DNA of 64,000 bases from Dryocola sp032000125 (GCA_032000125.1 DAMALH010000017.1:1-64000); one strand, 5' to 3'; positions 9,126 to 16,713 are shown, counted from the stretch's first letter. The notes: generated from the letters alone by a model not told the origin. A program made the numbers and translations.

Positions 9126-9181
9126 GCCATGTTCAGGCGAAACGCCCTATATCGCCGGCTGTTTCACGCCGTCAACATGGC
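9126..9181. repeat. Long imperfect inverted repeat downstream of hha
   Basis: Left arm 9126-9146 and right arm 9157-9181 pair almost along their whole length. The outer 8 bp (GCCATGTT / AACATGGC) are perfect, and inner blocks GGCG, AAAC and GCC pair with small bulges, leaving a 10-nt loop. No T-run follows directly. It could be an mRNA 3' stabiliser, a decayed repeat or a structured RNA; its function is unknown. Confidence 0.55.
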
Positions 9182-9345
9182 CAACGTTCATTCCGTGACT
9201 GTCGCCCGAGCGCCCACTCCACCGCTCCGTCCCCGCTAGCCTAAAAAGCGATCGTACGCACAAATTGGGAACGATCCCAATCCTTGCGATGCTTTTTCGT
9301 TTACGGTAAGGGCCTTCGGGTCAAATTAAAAAAGGGCGTCATAAC

Positions 9346-9909
9346 GTGAACGACAATCAGAGTGAAGAAAAACGCAAGATGATCGCAGGCGAGTACTATC
9401 GCCCGGGCGATGAGCAACTGCATGCTGAACGAGTGAAGGCCCGTCATCTGGTCCACCGTTACAACCACACCCCCCCTGACGAAGGTGCCGTACGCAAGGA
9501 GCTGTTAGGCCAGCTATTAGGCTGTAGCAACGATGCCTGGATAGAACCCTCGTTCCGCTGCGATTACGGTTACAACATTTTCCTCGGGCAAAACTTCTAT
9601 GCCAATTTTGATTGCGTGATCCTTGACGTCTGCCCGGTAAACATAGGCGATAACTGTATGCTCGCGCCGGGCGTTCATATCTATACGGCAACCCATCCGC
9701 TGGATGCCCGGACGCGTAACAGCAGCGTTGAGTTCGGCAAACCTGTGACCATCGGGCATAACGTCTGGATAGGCGGGCGGGCGGTAATTAATCCGGGCGT
9801 CACCATCGGTGACAACGTTGTGGTAGGATCGGGGTCCGTGGTCACTAAAGATATTCCCGCCAACAGCGTGGTCGCCGGGAATCCAGCGCGAATCATTAAA
9901 ACACTCTGA
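9346..9909 (+). CDS. maa: Maltose O-acetyltransferase
   Basis: Maa transfers acetyl groups from acetyl-CoA to maltose and glucose and may detoxify accumulating sugars. The 187-residue protein has the N-terminal Mac domain (MIAGEYYRPGDEQL) and a left-handed parallel beta-helix built from hexapeptide repeats. The catalytic histidine lies in YTATHPLDA, with IGHNVWIGGRAVINPGVTIG further on. A GTG at 9346 after AAAAAAGGGCG is the likely start; the ATG at 9379 would give a protein 11 residues shorter. It sits between hha and ylaC as in E. coli. Confidence 0.93.
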   Translation: MNDNQSEEKRKMIAGEYYRPGDEQLHAERVKARHLVHRYNHTPPDEGAVRKELLGQLLGCSNDAWIEPSFRCDYGYNIFLGQNFYANFDCVILDVCPVNIGDNCMLAPGVHIYTATHPLDARTRNSSVEFGKPVTIGHNVWIGGRAVINPGVTIGDNVVVGSGSVVTKDIPANSVVAGNPARIIKTL

Positions 9910-10040
9910 ATGGCCGCAGGCGGTTAACTGTTATGGTTAATTTTGCTTAATCTGTTACTTTTTTGCCGGCTGACGGCTTCTTAAAATAGCGTTGTCACCT
10001 TTGTGGCATCCGTGACTGACCAGAAACCAGAAGGCTTTCC

Positions 10041-10514
10041 ATGACCGAGATCCAGCGCCTGCTCAACGATACGATTGAACAACTGAACGTTACCGAGAAG
10101 CGTGATAATCGCCCGCGGTTTAGCATCAGCTTTATTCGTAAGCATCCGGGGCTGTTTATTGGTATGTGGGTAGGCTGGTTTGCCACGCTCATCGTGATGC
10201 TGCAGTCTGAAACGCTGGCGGGCTCGGTGTGGCTGCTGGTTGTGCTTTTCGTCCTGCTTAACGGCTTCTTCTTTTTTGACGTTAACCCGCGCTATCGTTA
10301 CAGCGATATTGACGTGCTGGATTTACGGGTTTGCTATAACGGCGAGTGGTACAACACGCGTAACGTGCCGCCAACGCTCATCGAGGATATCCTGCAATCA
10401 CCTCGGGTGGATGAAGAGCAAAAATCGCTGCTGCATAAAATGATAGCCCGCAAAGGGGAACTGTCGTTTTACGACGTGTTCACCCTGCAGGCTGTAAAAC
10501 CTCAGGGCAGATAA
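10041..10514 (+). CDS. ylaC: Inner membrane protein YlaC
   Basis: This 157-residue protein begins MTEIQRLLNDTIEQL and has two adjacent transmembrane helices, at about residues 35-55 and 58-78, within cytosolic N- and C-terminal parts. It matches E. coli YlaC, which has no established function. The start follows AGAAGG. In E. coli the next backbone genes are pdeB and then ybaA; here the accessory region begins. Confidence 0.9.
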   Translation: MTEIQRLLNDTIEQLNVTEKRDNRPRFSISFIRKHPGLFIGMWVGWFATLIVMLQSETLAGSVWLLVVLFVLLNGFFFFDVNPRYRYSDIDVLDLRVCYNGEWYNTRNVPPTLIEDILQSPRVDEEQKSLLHKMIARKGELSFYDVFTLQAVKPQGR

Positions 10515-10519
10515 GCGCT

Positions 10520-10556
10520 GCGCCATCCGCCGTAAAAACGAATGGATGGCGCTTTT
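10520..10556 (+). terminator. Terminator of ylaC
   Basis: GCGCCATCC (10520-10528) pairs with GGATGGCGC (10544-10552) around a 15-nt loop and is followed by TTTT. It lies directly after the ylaC stop. Confidence 0.75.
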
Positions 10557-10569
10557 ATCGGCCTGCGGC

Positions 10570-10710
10570 TTAACGTTTTTTCTTCCGGCCCTGCACCGCT
10601 TTAAAACGCGGGTTGCTTTTGCAAATCACGTAGACTCTTCCCTTACGCTTCACAATCTGACAATCCGGATGACGCTGCTTCGCGCTGCGCAATGAACTCA
10701 GTACTTTCAT
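10570..10710 (-). CDS. ykgO: Alternative ribosomal protein L36 (type B)
   Basis: This 46-residue basic protein, MKVLSSLRSAKQRHPDCQIV and onward, is the YkgO/RpmJ2 paralogue of L36. The zinc motif is incomplete, with cysteines only at 17 and 30. Such zinc-independent copies replace the zinc-bearing protein when zinc is scarce, which frees zinc. It lies three bases downstream of rpmE2 with a TAGGAG ribosome site overlapping that stop, so the two form an operon. It was too short for routine ORF cut-offs but is unmistakable. Confidence 0.95.
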   Translation of the reverse strand: MKVLSSLRSAKQRHPDCQIVKRKGRVYVICKSNPRFKAVQGRKKKR

Positions 10711-10713
10711 CTC

Positions 10714-10971
10714 CTATGCCTCCTTGCCAAAGAAGCGGCCAAAGCGCTGTTGGAAGCGCGCCGGGCTGCCCTCTTTCTCAAAGGTTCTCTGCTTGCCGGT
10801 GTAATGCGGATGGGAAGCGGAGGAAACTTCGATGGTGATATACGGGTAAGTCTGGCCGTCGAGTTCAATTTCGCGGTCGGTCTTAATGGTAGAACCCACT
10901 TTGAAATACTCATTGGCGCTGGTGTCATGGAAAACGACGGTGCGGTAGTAAGGATGGATATCGCGTTTCAT
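10714..10971 (-). CDS. rpmE2: Alternative ribosomal protein L31 (type B)
   Basis: The 85-residue product begins MKRDIHPYYRTVVFHDTSAN and ends FQQRFGRFFGKEA, typical of L31 type B. It has no cysteines, so it lacks the zinc-binding CxxC motifs of L31 type A. It replaces L31 under zinc starvation. It is the first gene of an rpmE2-ykgO operon. A Zur-box-like palindrome lies 17-31 bp upstream of the start. In E. coli the pair (ykgM-ykgO) is elsewhere on the chromosome. Confidence 0.96.
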   Translation of the reverse strand: MKRDIHPYYRTVVFHDTSANEYFKVGSTIKTDREIELDGQTYPYITIEVSSASHPHYTGKQRTFEKEGSPARFQQRFGRFFGKEA

Positions 10972-10987
10972 TGTCTTTACCTGGATA

Positions 10988-11002
10988 CGTTATAACATAA
11001 CA
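10988..11002 (-). promoter_or_regulatory. Candidate Zur operator of rpmE2-ykgO
   Basis: On the minus strand this reads TGTTATGTTATAACG, matching the known enterobacterial Zur core TGTTATA-N-TATAACA at 12 of 14 defined positions. It lies just upstream of the rpmE2 ribosome site. Zur repression of L31B/L36B genes is established in E. coli, so the match and the context support each other. Confidence 0.8.
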
Positions 11003-11050
11003 ATAAAATAAAAGACCCGCGCCGAAAATGCAAGAGGGTTTTGGGGAAGA

Positions 11051-11077
11051 AAAACGGGCGCATCGAAGTGCGCCCGT
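11051..11077 (-). terminator. Terminator of the chemoreceptor gene
   Basis: ACGGGCGCA (11054-11062) and TGCGCCCGT (11069-11077) form a perfect 9-bp stem with a 6-nt loop. On the minus strand it is followed by TTTTC. It lies just after the stop codon of the chemoreceptor gene. Confidence 0.85.
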
Positions 11078-11099
11078 AGAATTGTGCCTGGCCGGATGA

Positions 11100-13004
11100 T
11101 TAAAGTTTAAAACTGGCGACGACGCGCTCAAGGTGCTGCGTTTGTTCAGACATAGACAAAGAAGCGGAAGACACCTGCTGAACCAGGGTCGCATTCTGCT
11201 GGGTGGTATTGTCCAGCTGATTAATCGCCACGTTTACCTGCTCGATGCCGGTGCTCTGTTCGCGGCTGGAAGACATAATCTCTCCCATCAGCGCGGTAAC
11301 GTTGCGCACGCCCTGCGTCAGTTCATCCATGGTGACGCCCGCCTGGGTAACCAAATCGGTGCCCAGGTTAACGTTGCTTACCGAGGTTTCAATCAGCGAT
11401 TTAATTTCCCTCGCTGACTGCGCCGAGCGCTGCGCCAGGTTGCGCACTTCTGCCGCCACCACCGCAAAGCCGCGCCCCTGTTCGCCCGCCCGCGCAGCTT
11501 CAACCGCTGCGTTAAGCGCCAGAATATTAGTCTGGAAGGCGATGCTGTCGATAACGCCAATAATATCCACCACTTTGCCGGATGAGCTTTGAATCGCGTT
11601 CATGGTGCTGACCACCTGCTTCACCACTTCTCCGCCCTTTACCGCAACGTTTGAGGCTTCGCGCGCAAGGTCGTTAGCATGGGCCGCGTTGTCCGCATTC
11701 TGACGAACGGTGCTGGTTAGCTCTTCCATCGAAGCAGCGGTCTGTTCAATAGAGCTGGCCTGATCCTCAGTGCGTGCTGAGAGGTCCTGATTTCCGGCCG
11801 CAATCTGATGCGAAGCAGAGGTGATGGCGCGCGCGCTGTCGCCAACCTGGCGCAGCATAGTTTGCAGATGCGAAATGACATCGTTAAAGCTGTTAATGAT
11901 GGCGTTAAATTCCGGGCTGCTGGTCGGTTCCAGACGCTGCGTCAGATCCGCACCGCCCGCCGAAAGACGGCTGATATTTTGGTTCAGATCGCCAAGACGA
12001 TGCATAAAGCTGCGGATAAACAGCACCAGCACGCCAAGCAGCAGCAGCGCCATGGGGATCTGCACCATGCTCAGGCGCATCATAATGGTGTCCGTTTGTT
12101 TGGTAAGAAGCGCTGTCGGCAGATCCACCGCAAGGATCCACGGGCTGCCTTTAATTGCCTGCAGCATAACGGTGTGCGAAGCGCCGTTATGGTCGTATTC
12201 CCGCTCGCTATCCTGAGCGCCGTTAAAGCCGGGGAGGATCGCCTGCACCGCTTTCGCCATCGGCACCGAGTCGCTCATATCCGACAGTTTCTGCAGGCTT
12301 GCCGTTTTACCGATTTGCGCGGCGTTGCCCACCACTTTGCCGTCGGCCTCAATAATCAGCACCTGACCCTGTATGCCATCTCCCATCTGCTGTGCAAGCT
12401 GGTTAAAGAACCCAAGCGTAACGTCAATGGTCGCCACTCCCCACGGCTGCCCGTCTTTGATTATCGCCATCGCACAGTTGGTGCGCGGCTGCGGACTGGC
12501 GTCATCCTGATAGGCCTTCGCCCAGGCGCACTGTCCGGCAGGCGAAGCAAGGCCAGATTTGTACCAGACCTGCTCGTAATAATTCGGCGCTTCGTCGGTG
12601 TTCCAGTACGTGTTTTCCTCCAGCGCGTTGCTGGCGTTACGGGCAAAGAAAGTGCTGAACTTATTGCGCCCGGCTTCACGTTTCTCAGGCAGCGGCCAGA
12701 TGCCTCCGCCAAACACGTTCACATCCCGATACTGATCGACAAGTGACGGCAGCAGGCGATTAATGTCATCGCTTTGCATAGTGGCAACCGACTGGGTGAT
12801 GCTGCGCATTTGCGCCTGCACGCGGTTCATTTGCTCAACGATGTTCACCGCAACGTTACCCACCTCGTAACGAATTAGCTGCGTTTCGTTGCGCTTAATT
12901 TGCGGCGTAACGAAATAGTGAATAACCAACGACGTAACGATCGTCAGCACCGCGAAGAAAAGACATAAAGAGGCAATAAAGCGGGATTGTGTTGTTTTAA
13001 GCAT
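11100..13004 (-). CDS. Methyl-accepting chemotaxis protein with periplasmic Cache domain
   Basis: This 634-residue transmembrane chemoreceptor signals to CheA/CheW. TM1 spans about residues 10-32. A 275-residue periplasmic sensor of the double-Cache type follows (VWYKSGLASPAGQCAW; GQPWGVATIDVTL), then TM2 at about 311-331, a HAMP domain and the cytoplasmic coiled coil. The highly conserved tip EAARAGEQGRGFAVVAAE is at about 502-519. The C-terminus is VVASFKL, with no NWETF-type pentapeptide, so adaptation would rely on CheR/CheB recruited by other receptors. Cache domains of this class often bind amino acids or organic acids; the ligand here is unknown. No chemotaxis or flagellar gene is nearby. 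Confidence 0.95.
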   Translation of the reverse strand: MLKTTQSRFIASLCLFFAVLTIVTSLVIHYFVTPQIKRNETQLIRYEVGNVAVNIVEQMNRVQAQMRSITQSVATMQSDDINRLLPSLVDQYRDVNVFGGGIWPLPEKREAGRNKFSTFFARNASNALEENTYWNTDEAPNYYEQVWYKSGLASPAGQCAWAKAYQDDASPQPRTNCAMAIIKDGQPWGVATIDVTLGFFNQLAQQMGDGIQGQVLIIEADGKVVGNAAQIGKTASLQKLSDMSDSVPMAKAVQAILPGFNGAQDSEREYDHNGASHTVMLQAIKGSPWILAVDLPTALLTKQTDTIMMRLSMVQIPMALLLLGVLVLFIRSFMHRLGDLNQNISRLSAGGADLTQRLEPTSSPEFNAIINSFNDVISHLQTMLRQVGDSARAITSASHQIAAGNQDLSARTEDQASSIEQTAASMEELTSTVRQNADNAAHANDLAREASNVAVKGGEVVKQVVSTMNAIQSSSGKVVDIIGVIDSIAFQTNILALNAAVEAARAGEQGRGFAVVAAEVRNLAQRSAQSAREIKSLIETSVSNVNLGTDLVTQAGVTMDELTQGVRNVTALMGEIMSSSREQSTGIEQVNVAINQLDNTTQQNATLVQQVSSASLSMSEQTQHLERVVASFKL

Positions 13005-13312
13005 GATGGTGACACCTGGGATAAAAGCGAAGCGCTTGCTGTTGTCTACGGCTTACCATCGGCAAACTTGAATACTATTGCATATCGATTTTCATGGAAA
13101 ATAACGCTGCGAAATTATTTCCCTGAGAAATCCACAGCATAGCCAATCACCCTGAAACATTTTGACATATATTGGCCGTTTGCCACGCCCCTGAAAAGCT
13201 TAGACCCCCTCGCCGTCATAACTTAGAAGATAACAATATTGGGCGGCGCAAATGGCTTACGGCAATGTTGAATCCGTAAGCCCAACGCCCCTTCACCTAT
13301 AAGGAAATCACC
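13005..13312. other. Divergent intergenic region before the leader peptide and oxygenase
   Basis: This 308-bp region separates the chemoreceptor from the leader ORF. A TTGACA hexamer is at 13162-13167, but no good -10 hexamer sits at 17 bp. AT-rich tracts occur at 13205-13240. A GC-rich hairpin (13254-13282) lies just before the leader ribosome site. The promoter of the downstream operon is therefore expected between about 13160 and 13250, but I could not fix it. Confidence 0.4.
13254..13282 (+). promoter_or_regulatory. Hairpin upstream of the poly-Cys leader ORF
   Basis: GGCTTACGG (13254-13262) pairs perfectly with CCGTAAGCC (13274-13282) around an 11-nt loop. An alternative pairing uses TTGGGC (around 13239-13244) with GCCCAA (13280-13285), which would compete with this stem. 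The hairpin ends 18 nt before the AAGGAAA ribosome site of the leader ORF. It could be an operator or a 5'-UTR regulatory structure. Confidence 0.55.
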
Positions 13313-13438
13313 ATGATGCTGCGCTGTTGTTGTGCCAGAAAACCTGAACGTGAACCCGAAATATCTCAATTAACCGGAGTCCAGAATGAGCACAGCCTAC
13401 AGCCCAGCGCTGCCGATACTCGACCTCTCACAGCTTAA
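13313..13438 (+). CDS. Putative cysteine-rich leader peptide
   Basis: This 41-codon ORF begins MMLRCCCARKPEREP and has three consecutive TGT codons at positions 5-7 (13325-13333). It has a strong ribosome site, AAGGAAATCACC-ATG, comparable to that of the next gene. It overlaps the start of the oxygenase gene by 53 nt in another frame, so a ribosome that finishes the leader must pass over the oxygenase Shine-Dalgarno (about 13374) and ATG (13386). Such an arrangement suits translational attenuation by cysteine: stalling at the Cys codons would leave the downstream ribosome site free. Cys-rich upstream ORFs controlling sulfur genes are known in mycobacteria. I do not recognise this peptide family, and the role is inference. 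Confidence 0.6.
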   Translation: MMLRCCCARKPEREPEISQLTGVQNEHSLQPSAADTRPLTA

Positions 13439-14423
13439 CGGCACCGCGACCGATCGCGCCGCCTTCCACGGCCAGCTGCGCCATGCCGCGCGTGAGATTG
13501 GCTTCTTCTACCTGATTAATCATGGCGTAAGCCCGGAACTGCAGCAGGCGGTTCAGGATGAGGCGCGTCAATTTTTCGCCCTGCCCGATGCCGAAAAGCA
13601 AAAGGTAGCGATGATTCATTCTCCGCATTTTCGCGGCTACAACCGCGCCGCCAGCGAATTAACCCGCGGCAAACCAGACTGGCGCGAACAGTTTGATTTA
13701 GGCGCCGAACGCCCGGTTGTGCAGACCCATCAGCACGACCCGGCCTGGCGCCGCTTACAGGGGCCAAACCTGTGGCCGGAAACGCTGCCGGCACTCAGGC
13801 CAACGCTTGTGCAATTCCAGCGGGAAATGACCACCGTAGCGCTCAGGCTGTTACGCACCTTCGCCGAAGCGCTGGCGCTGCCAAGTGAGAGTTTCGATCC
13901 GCTCTACGGCAGCAAGCCTAACGAACACATCAAGCTGATTCGCTATCCCGGCCAGCAGGCCACGGTGGGCGCCCAGGGCGTGGGCGCGCATAAAGATTCT
14001 GGTTTCCTTAGCTTCCTGCTACAGGACCGGCAAAAAGGGCTGCAGGTCGAAGTCAGCCCCGACAACTGGGTGGATGCAGTGCCGTTACCCGGCAGTTTTG
14101 TGGTGAACATCGGCGAACTGCTGGAGCTGGCAACCAACGGCTATCTGCGCGCTACCGTACACCGTGTCGTCTCGCCGCCGCCGGATGAAGAGCGCCTGTC
14201 CATCGCTTTTTTCCTCGGCGCGCAACTGGATGCGGTGGTGCCGGTCTATACCCTGCCGCCTGAACTGGCGCGTGAGGCGCGAGGACCGGAGAGCGATCCG
14301 CACAACCCGCTGCTGCGTGATGTGGGCTGGAACTACCTGAAAGGCCGCCTGCGCTCCCATCCGGACGTGGCGGAACGTTATTACCCGGACGTGCTGCGTA
14401 ACAGCGCAGAATTAATCGCTTAA
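13386..14423 (+). CDS. Isopenicillin N synthase-like Fe(II)/2-oxoglutarate oxygenase
   Basis: This 345-residue cytosolic enzyme has an N-terminal DIOX_N domain (PILDLSQL; GFFYLINHGV) and a double-stranded beta-helix core. The iron triad is visible as His202-x-Asp204 (GAHKDSGF) and His259 (ATVHRV), and the 2-oxoglutarate-binding R-x-S as Arg270/Ser272 (RLSIAFF). It should be an active non-haem iron oxygenase; the substrate is unknown. The start at 13386 follows CCGGAGT. It is the first gene of an operon with a MetQ-, MetN- and MetI-like importer (19 bp to the next gene), so its substrate is probably the imported compound or a product of it. Confidence 0.9.
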   Translation: MSTAYSPALPILDLSQLNGTATDRAAFHGQLRHAAREIGFFYLINHGVSPELQQAVQDEARQFFALPDAEKQKVAMIHSPHFRGYNRAASELTRGKPDWREQFDLGAERPVVQTHQHDPAWRRLQGPNLWPETLPALRPTLVQFQREMTTVALRLLRTFAEALALPSESFDPLYGSKPNEHIKLIRYPGQQATVGAQGVGAHKDSGFLSFLLQDRQKGLQVEVSPDNWVDAVPLPGSFVVNIGELLELATNGYLRATVHRVVSPPPDEERLSIAFFLGAQLDAVVPVYTLPPELAREARGPESDPHNPLLRDVGWNYLKGRLRSHPDVAERYYPDVLRNSAELIA

Positions 14424-14442
14424 TACCCATAAGGAAAAAAAC

Positions 14443-15252
14443 ATGAAATATGCCGCTTTTAAACTGGCAGGTATCGCGCTGTCTTTGACTCTGGCTTTTA
14501 GCGCCCATGCAGCAGAAACATTACGCGTCGCCGCCGATCCGGTCCCGCACGCGGAGATTCTGGCGTTTGTACAAAAACTCGATCCCAACCTGAAGCTGAA
14601 AATCGTCGAACTCAGCAACGGTGTGAACGCCAACGAGCTGCTGGCGAACGGCGACGTGGACGCCAACTATTTCCAGCATGTGCCTTATCTGCGCGACCAG
14701 GAAAAAGCGCTGGGCAAAAACTTCAGCGTTGCCGCGACGGTACATATCGAACCTCTGGGTATTTATTCGCATAAGTACAAAGACCTCAACTCGGTGCCGG
14801 AAAACGCCACCATCGCGTTGCCTAATAACGTCACTAACCTTAGCCGCGCGCTGTATTTATTGCAGGATAAAGGTCTGATAGCCCTCAAGCCGGCGTTTAA
14901 AGACGCCGCAACCAATCAGGCCACGCCAAAAGACATCGCCAGCAATCCGAAGAAGCTGAAGATCGTTGAAATTGAAGCGCCGCAGCTCCCGCGTTCGCTG
15001 GACGACGTCGACCTTGCGGTGATAAACGGCAACTACGCGCTGGAGGCGGGATTAACGCCTTCCAAAGATGCGCTGGGCCTGGAGAGCGCCACGCACAACC
15101 CGTACGCCAATATTCTGGTCACCAATCCGGATCTTGCCAGCGATCCGCGCATCAAAGAGCTGGCGAAAGATTTACAGTCGCCGCAGGTGGCCGACTTCAT
15201 CCGTAAGCAGTTTAACGGCTCGGTGATCCCGGTGGCGGCACCTCAATCATGA
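14443..15252 (+). CDS. MetQ/NlpA-family periplasmic binding protein
   Basis: This 269-residue solute-binding protein belongs to the family of the D/L-methionine binder MetQ. The signal peptide is cleaved after about Ala23 (FSAHA-AETLRVAAD). There is no lipobox cysteine, so it should be a soluble periplasmic protein, unlike E. coli MetQ and NlpA. The motifs LSNGVNANELLANGDVDANY and VNLSRAL-like TNLSRALYLLQDKG are typical of the family. Its stop overlaps the ATG of the ATPase gene by four bases. The ligand may be methionine, a methionine derivative or another organosulfur molecule; sequence does not decide. Confidence 0.9.
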   Translation: MKYAAFKLAGIALSLTLAFSAHAAETLRVAADPVPHAEILAFVQKLDPNLKLKIVELSNGVNANELLANGDVDANYFQHVPYLRDQEKALGKNFSVAATVHIEPLGIYSHKYKDLNSVPENATIALPNNVTNLSRALYLLQDKGLIALKPAFKDAATNQATPKDIASNPKKLKIVEIEAPQLPRSLDDVDLAVINGNYALEAGLTPSKDALGLESATHNPYANILVTNPDLASDPRIKELAKDLQSPQVADFIRKQFNGSVIPVAAPQS

Positions 15253-16040
15253 TTACCCTTGAGCGGCTGAGCAAAGTGTACGCCGGAGAAGGCCAACCGG
15301 CGCTGGATAATCTCTCCCTGAGCGTGCCTGACGGGGCCATCTACGGCATCCTTGGGCGCAGCGGCGCCGGGAAAAGCACTTTAATTCGCTGTCTCAATTT
15401 ACTGGAGCGGCCCACCTCGGGCCGCATCATCATGGACGGCAAAGAGATAACGACGCTGAATCAGCGCGAGCTGCGCCAGCATCGTCAGCGCACCGGGATG
15501 ATATTTCAGCACTTTAACCTGCTGCACGCCCGCAACGTGGCGGATAACATCGCCGTGCCGCTGGAAATTGCGGGCCAACCGAAAGCCGCGCGTGAAAAAC
15601 GCGTAGCGGAACTGCTGGAGCTGGTTGGCTTAGGCGACAAAGCCCGGGCTTTTCCCTCCCAGCTTTCGGGTGGGCAAAAACAGCGCGTGGGGATTGCCAG
15701 AGCGCTTGCCGCCCACCCCGATGTTTTACTGTGCGATGAAGCCACCAGCGCATTAGATCCGGAAACCACCGCCTCGGTGCTGGCGCTGCTGGCGGATATC
15801 AACCGCAAACTGGGCTTAACCATAGTGCTGATTACCCATCAACTGGAAGTGGTGAAAGCCATATGCGATCACGCAGCCCTGCTGGAAAAGGGCAAACTTA
15901 TTGAAAGCGGCCCGCTGGCGGATTTGCTGGTTGATCCCCGCTCGCGCCTGCGCAGCGCCCTGCTGCCCGACCGGGAAGCGGAACAGGCATTTTTACGTCG
16001 ACACGGAGTGGAAGGAGTGCAGTTATGCGAAGTAGCCTGA
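15249..16040 (+). CDS. MetN-like ABC importer ATPase lacking the C-terminal sensor domain
   Basis: This 263-residue ATPase has Walker A GRSGAGKS (residues 36-43), the signature LSGGQKQ (139-145) and Walker B VLLCDEATSALD (159-170), followed by the H-loop ITHQLE. It is closest in pattern to MetN of the methionine-uptake family. E. coli MetN is about 343 residues and ends in the NIL/C2 domain that binds methionine and inhibits transport. That domain is absent here: only about 50 residues follow the nucleotide-binding core. Transport is thus not expected to be feedback-inhibited by methionine. It overlaps the permease gene by 16 bp. Confidence 0.9.
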   Translation: MITLERLSKVYAGEGQPALDNLSLSVPDGAIYGILGRSGAGKSTLIRCLNLLERPTSGRIIMDGKEITTLNQRELRQHRQRTGMIFQHFNLLHARNVADNIAVPLEIAGQPKAAREKRVAELLELVGLGDKARAFPSQLSGGQKQRVGIARALAAHPDVLLCDEATSALDPETTASVLALLADINRKLGLTIVLITHQLEVVKAICDHAALLEKGKLIESGPLADLLVDPRSRLRSALLPDREAEQAFLRRHGVEGVQLCEVA

Positions 16041-16696
16041 GCTGGGAAGACCTGTGGCCGCTGCTGCTGGAGGGCACCCTCGACACGCTTTACATGGTTG
16101 GTCTCGCGGCGTTGTTTACCGTACTTATCGGCCTGCCGCTCGGCGTGCTGCTGTTTATCACCCGCCGCGATGGCGTGCTGTCCGCTCCGCGTACTAACCA
16201 AATTCTTGGCGGCATCGTGAACGTTGGCCGCTCGCTGCCCTTTATCGTGCTGCTGATTGCGCTGATCCCTTTCACGAGAATCATTGTCGGCACCACGCTC
16301 GGCAGCACCGCCGCTGTCGTGCCCATCACCATTGGCGCGTTTCCGTTTTTTGCCCGTGTGGTGGAAAGCGCGCTTGATGAAGTGGACAAAGGCCGCATCG
16401 AGGCGATTCTCTCAATGGGCGGCAACGCCTGGCATGTGATCGGCAAAGTGCTGCTGCCGGAAGCCCTGCCCGCGGTGCTTGCTGGCATCACGCTGACGGT
16501 GGTAATGCTGATCGGCTTTTCGTCGATGGCGGGCGTTATCGGCGGCGGCGGACTGGGTGATTTAGCTATCCGCTACGGCTATCAGCGCTTTAATAATCAG
16601 GTGATGGTGGGCACCGTGGTGATTCTGGTGGTTATGGTGCAACTGGTGCAAAGCATCGGCGACCGTCTGGTCAGGCGTCTGGCACACCGACGCTAG
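16025..16696 (+). CDS. MetI-like ABC importer permease
   Basis: This 223-residue inner-membrane protein has five predicted helices and the permease EAA loop EVDKGRIEAILSMGGNAWHV, which docks to the ATPase. The glycine-rich segment SSMAGVIGGGGLGDLAIRYG is typical of MetI. ATG 16025 overlaps the end of the ATPase gene and follows a GAAGGAG ribosome site. It completes the importer MetQNI-like set, and its stop lies 17 bp from the convergent PTS gene. Confidence 0.92.
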   Translation: MRSSLSWEDLWPLLLEGTLDTLYMVGLAALFTVLIGLPLGVLLFITRRDGVLSAPRTNQILGGIVNVGRSLPFIVLLIALIPFTRIIVGTTLGSTAAVVPITIGAFPFFARVVESALDEVDKGRIEAILSMGGNAWHVIGKVLLPEALPAVLAGITLTVVMLIGFSSMAGVIGGGGLGDLAIRYGYQRFNNQVMVGTVVILVVMVQLVQSIGDRLVRRLAHRR

Positions 16697-16713
16697 CCTT
16701 TAGCATGGTGCAA

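Noticed and set aside
11808..12746. 312-codon open frame opposite the chemoreceptor gene
   Set aside because: Arg/His/Gln-rich antisense translation of the chemoreceptor; no domain.
13039..13100. Flagellar (sigma-28) promoter for the chemoreceptor
   Set aside because: A GCCGATGG -10-like word is present on the minus strand, but no TAAA-type -35 lies at the needed spacing.
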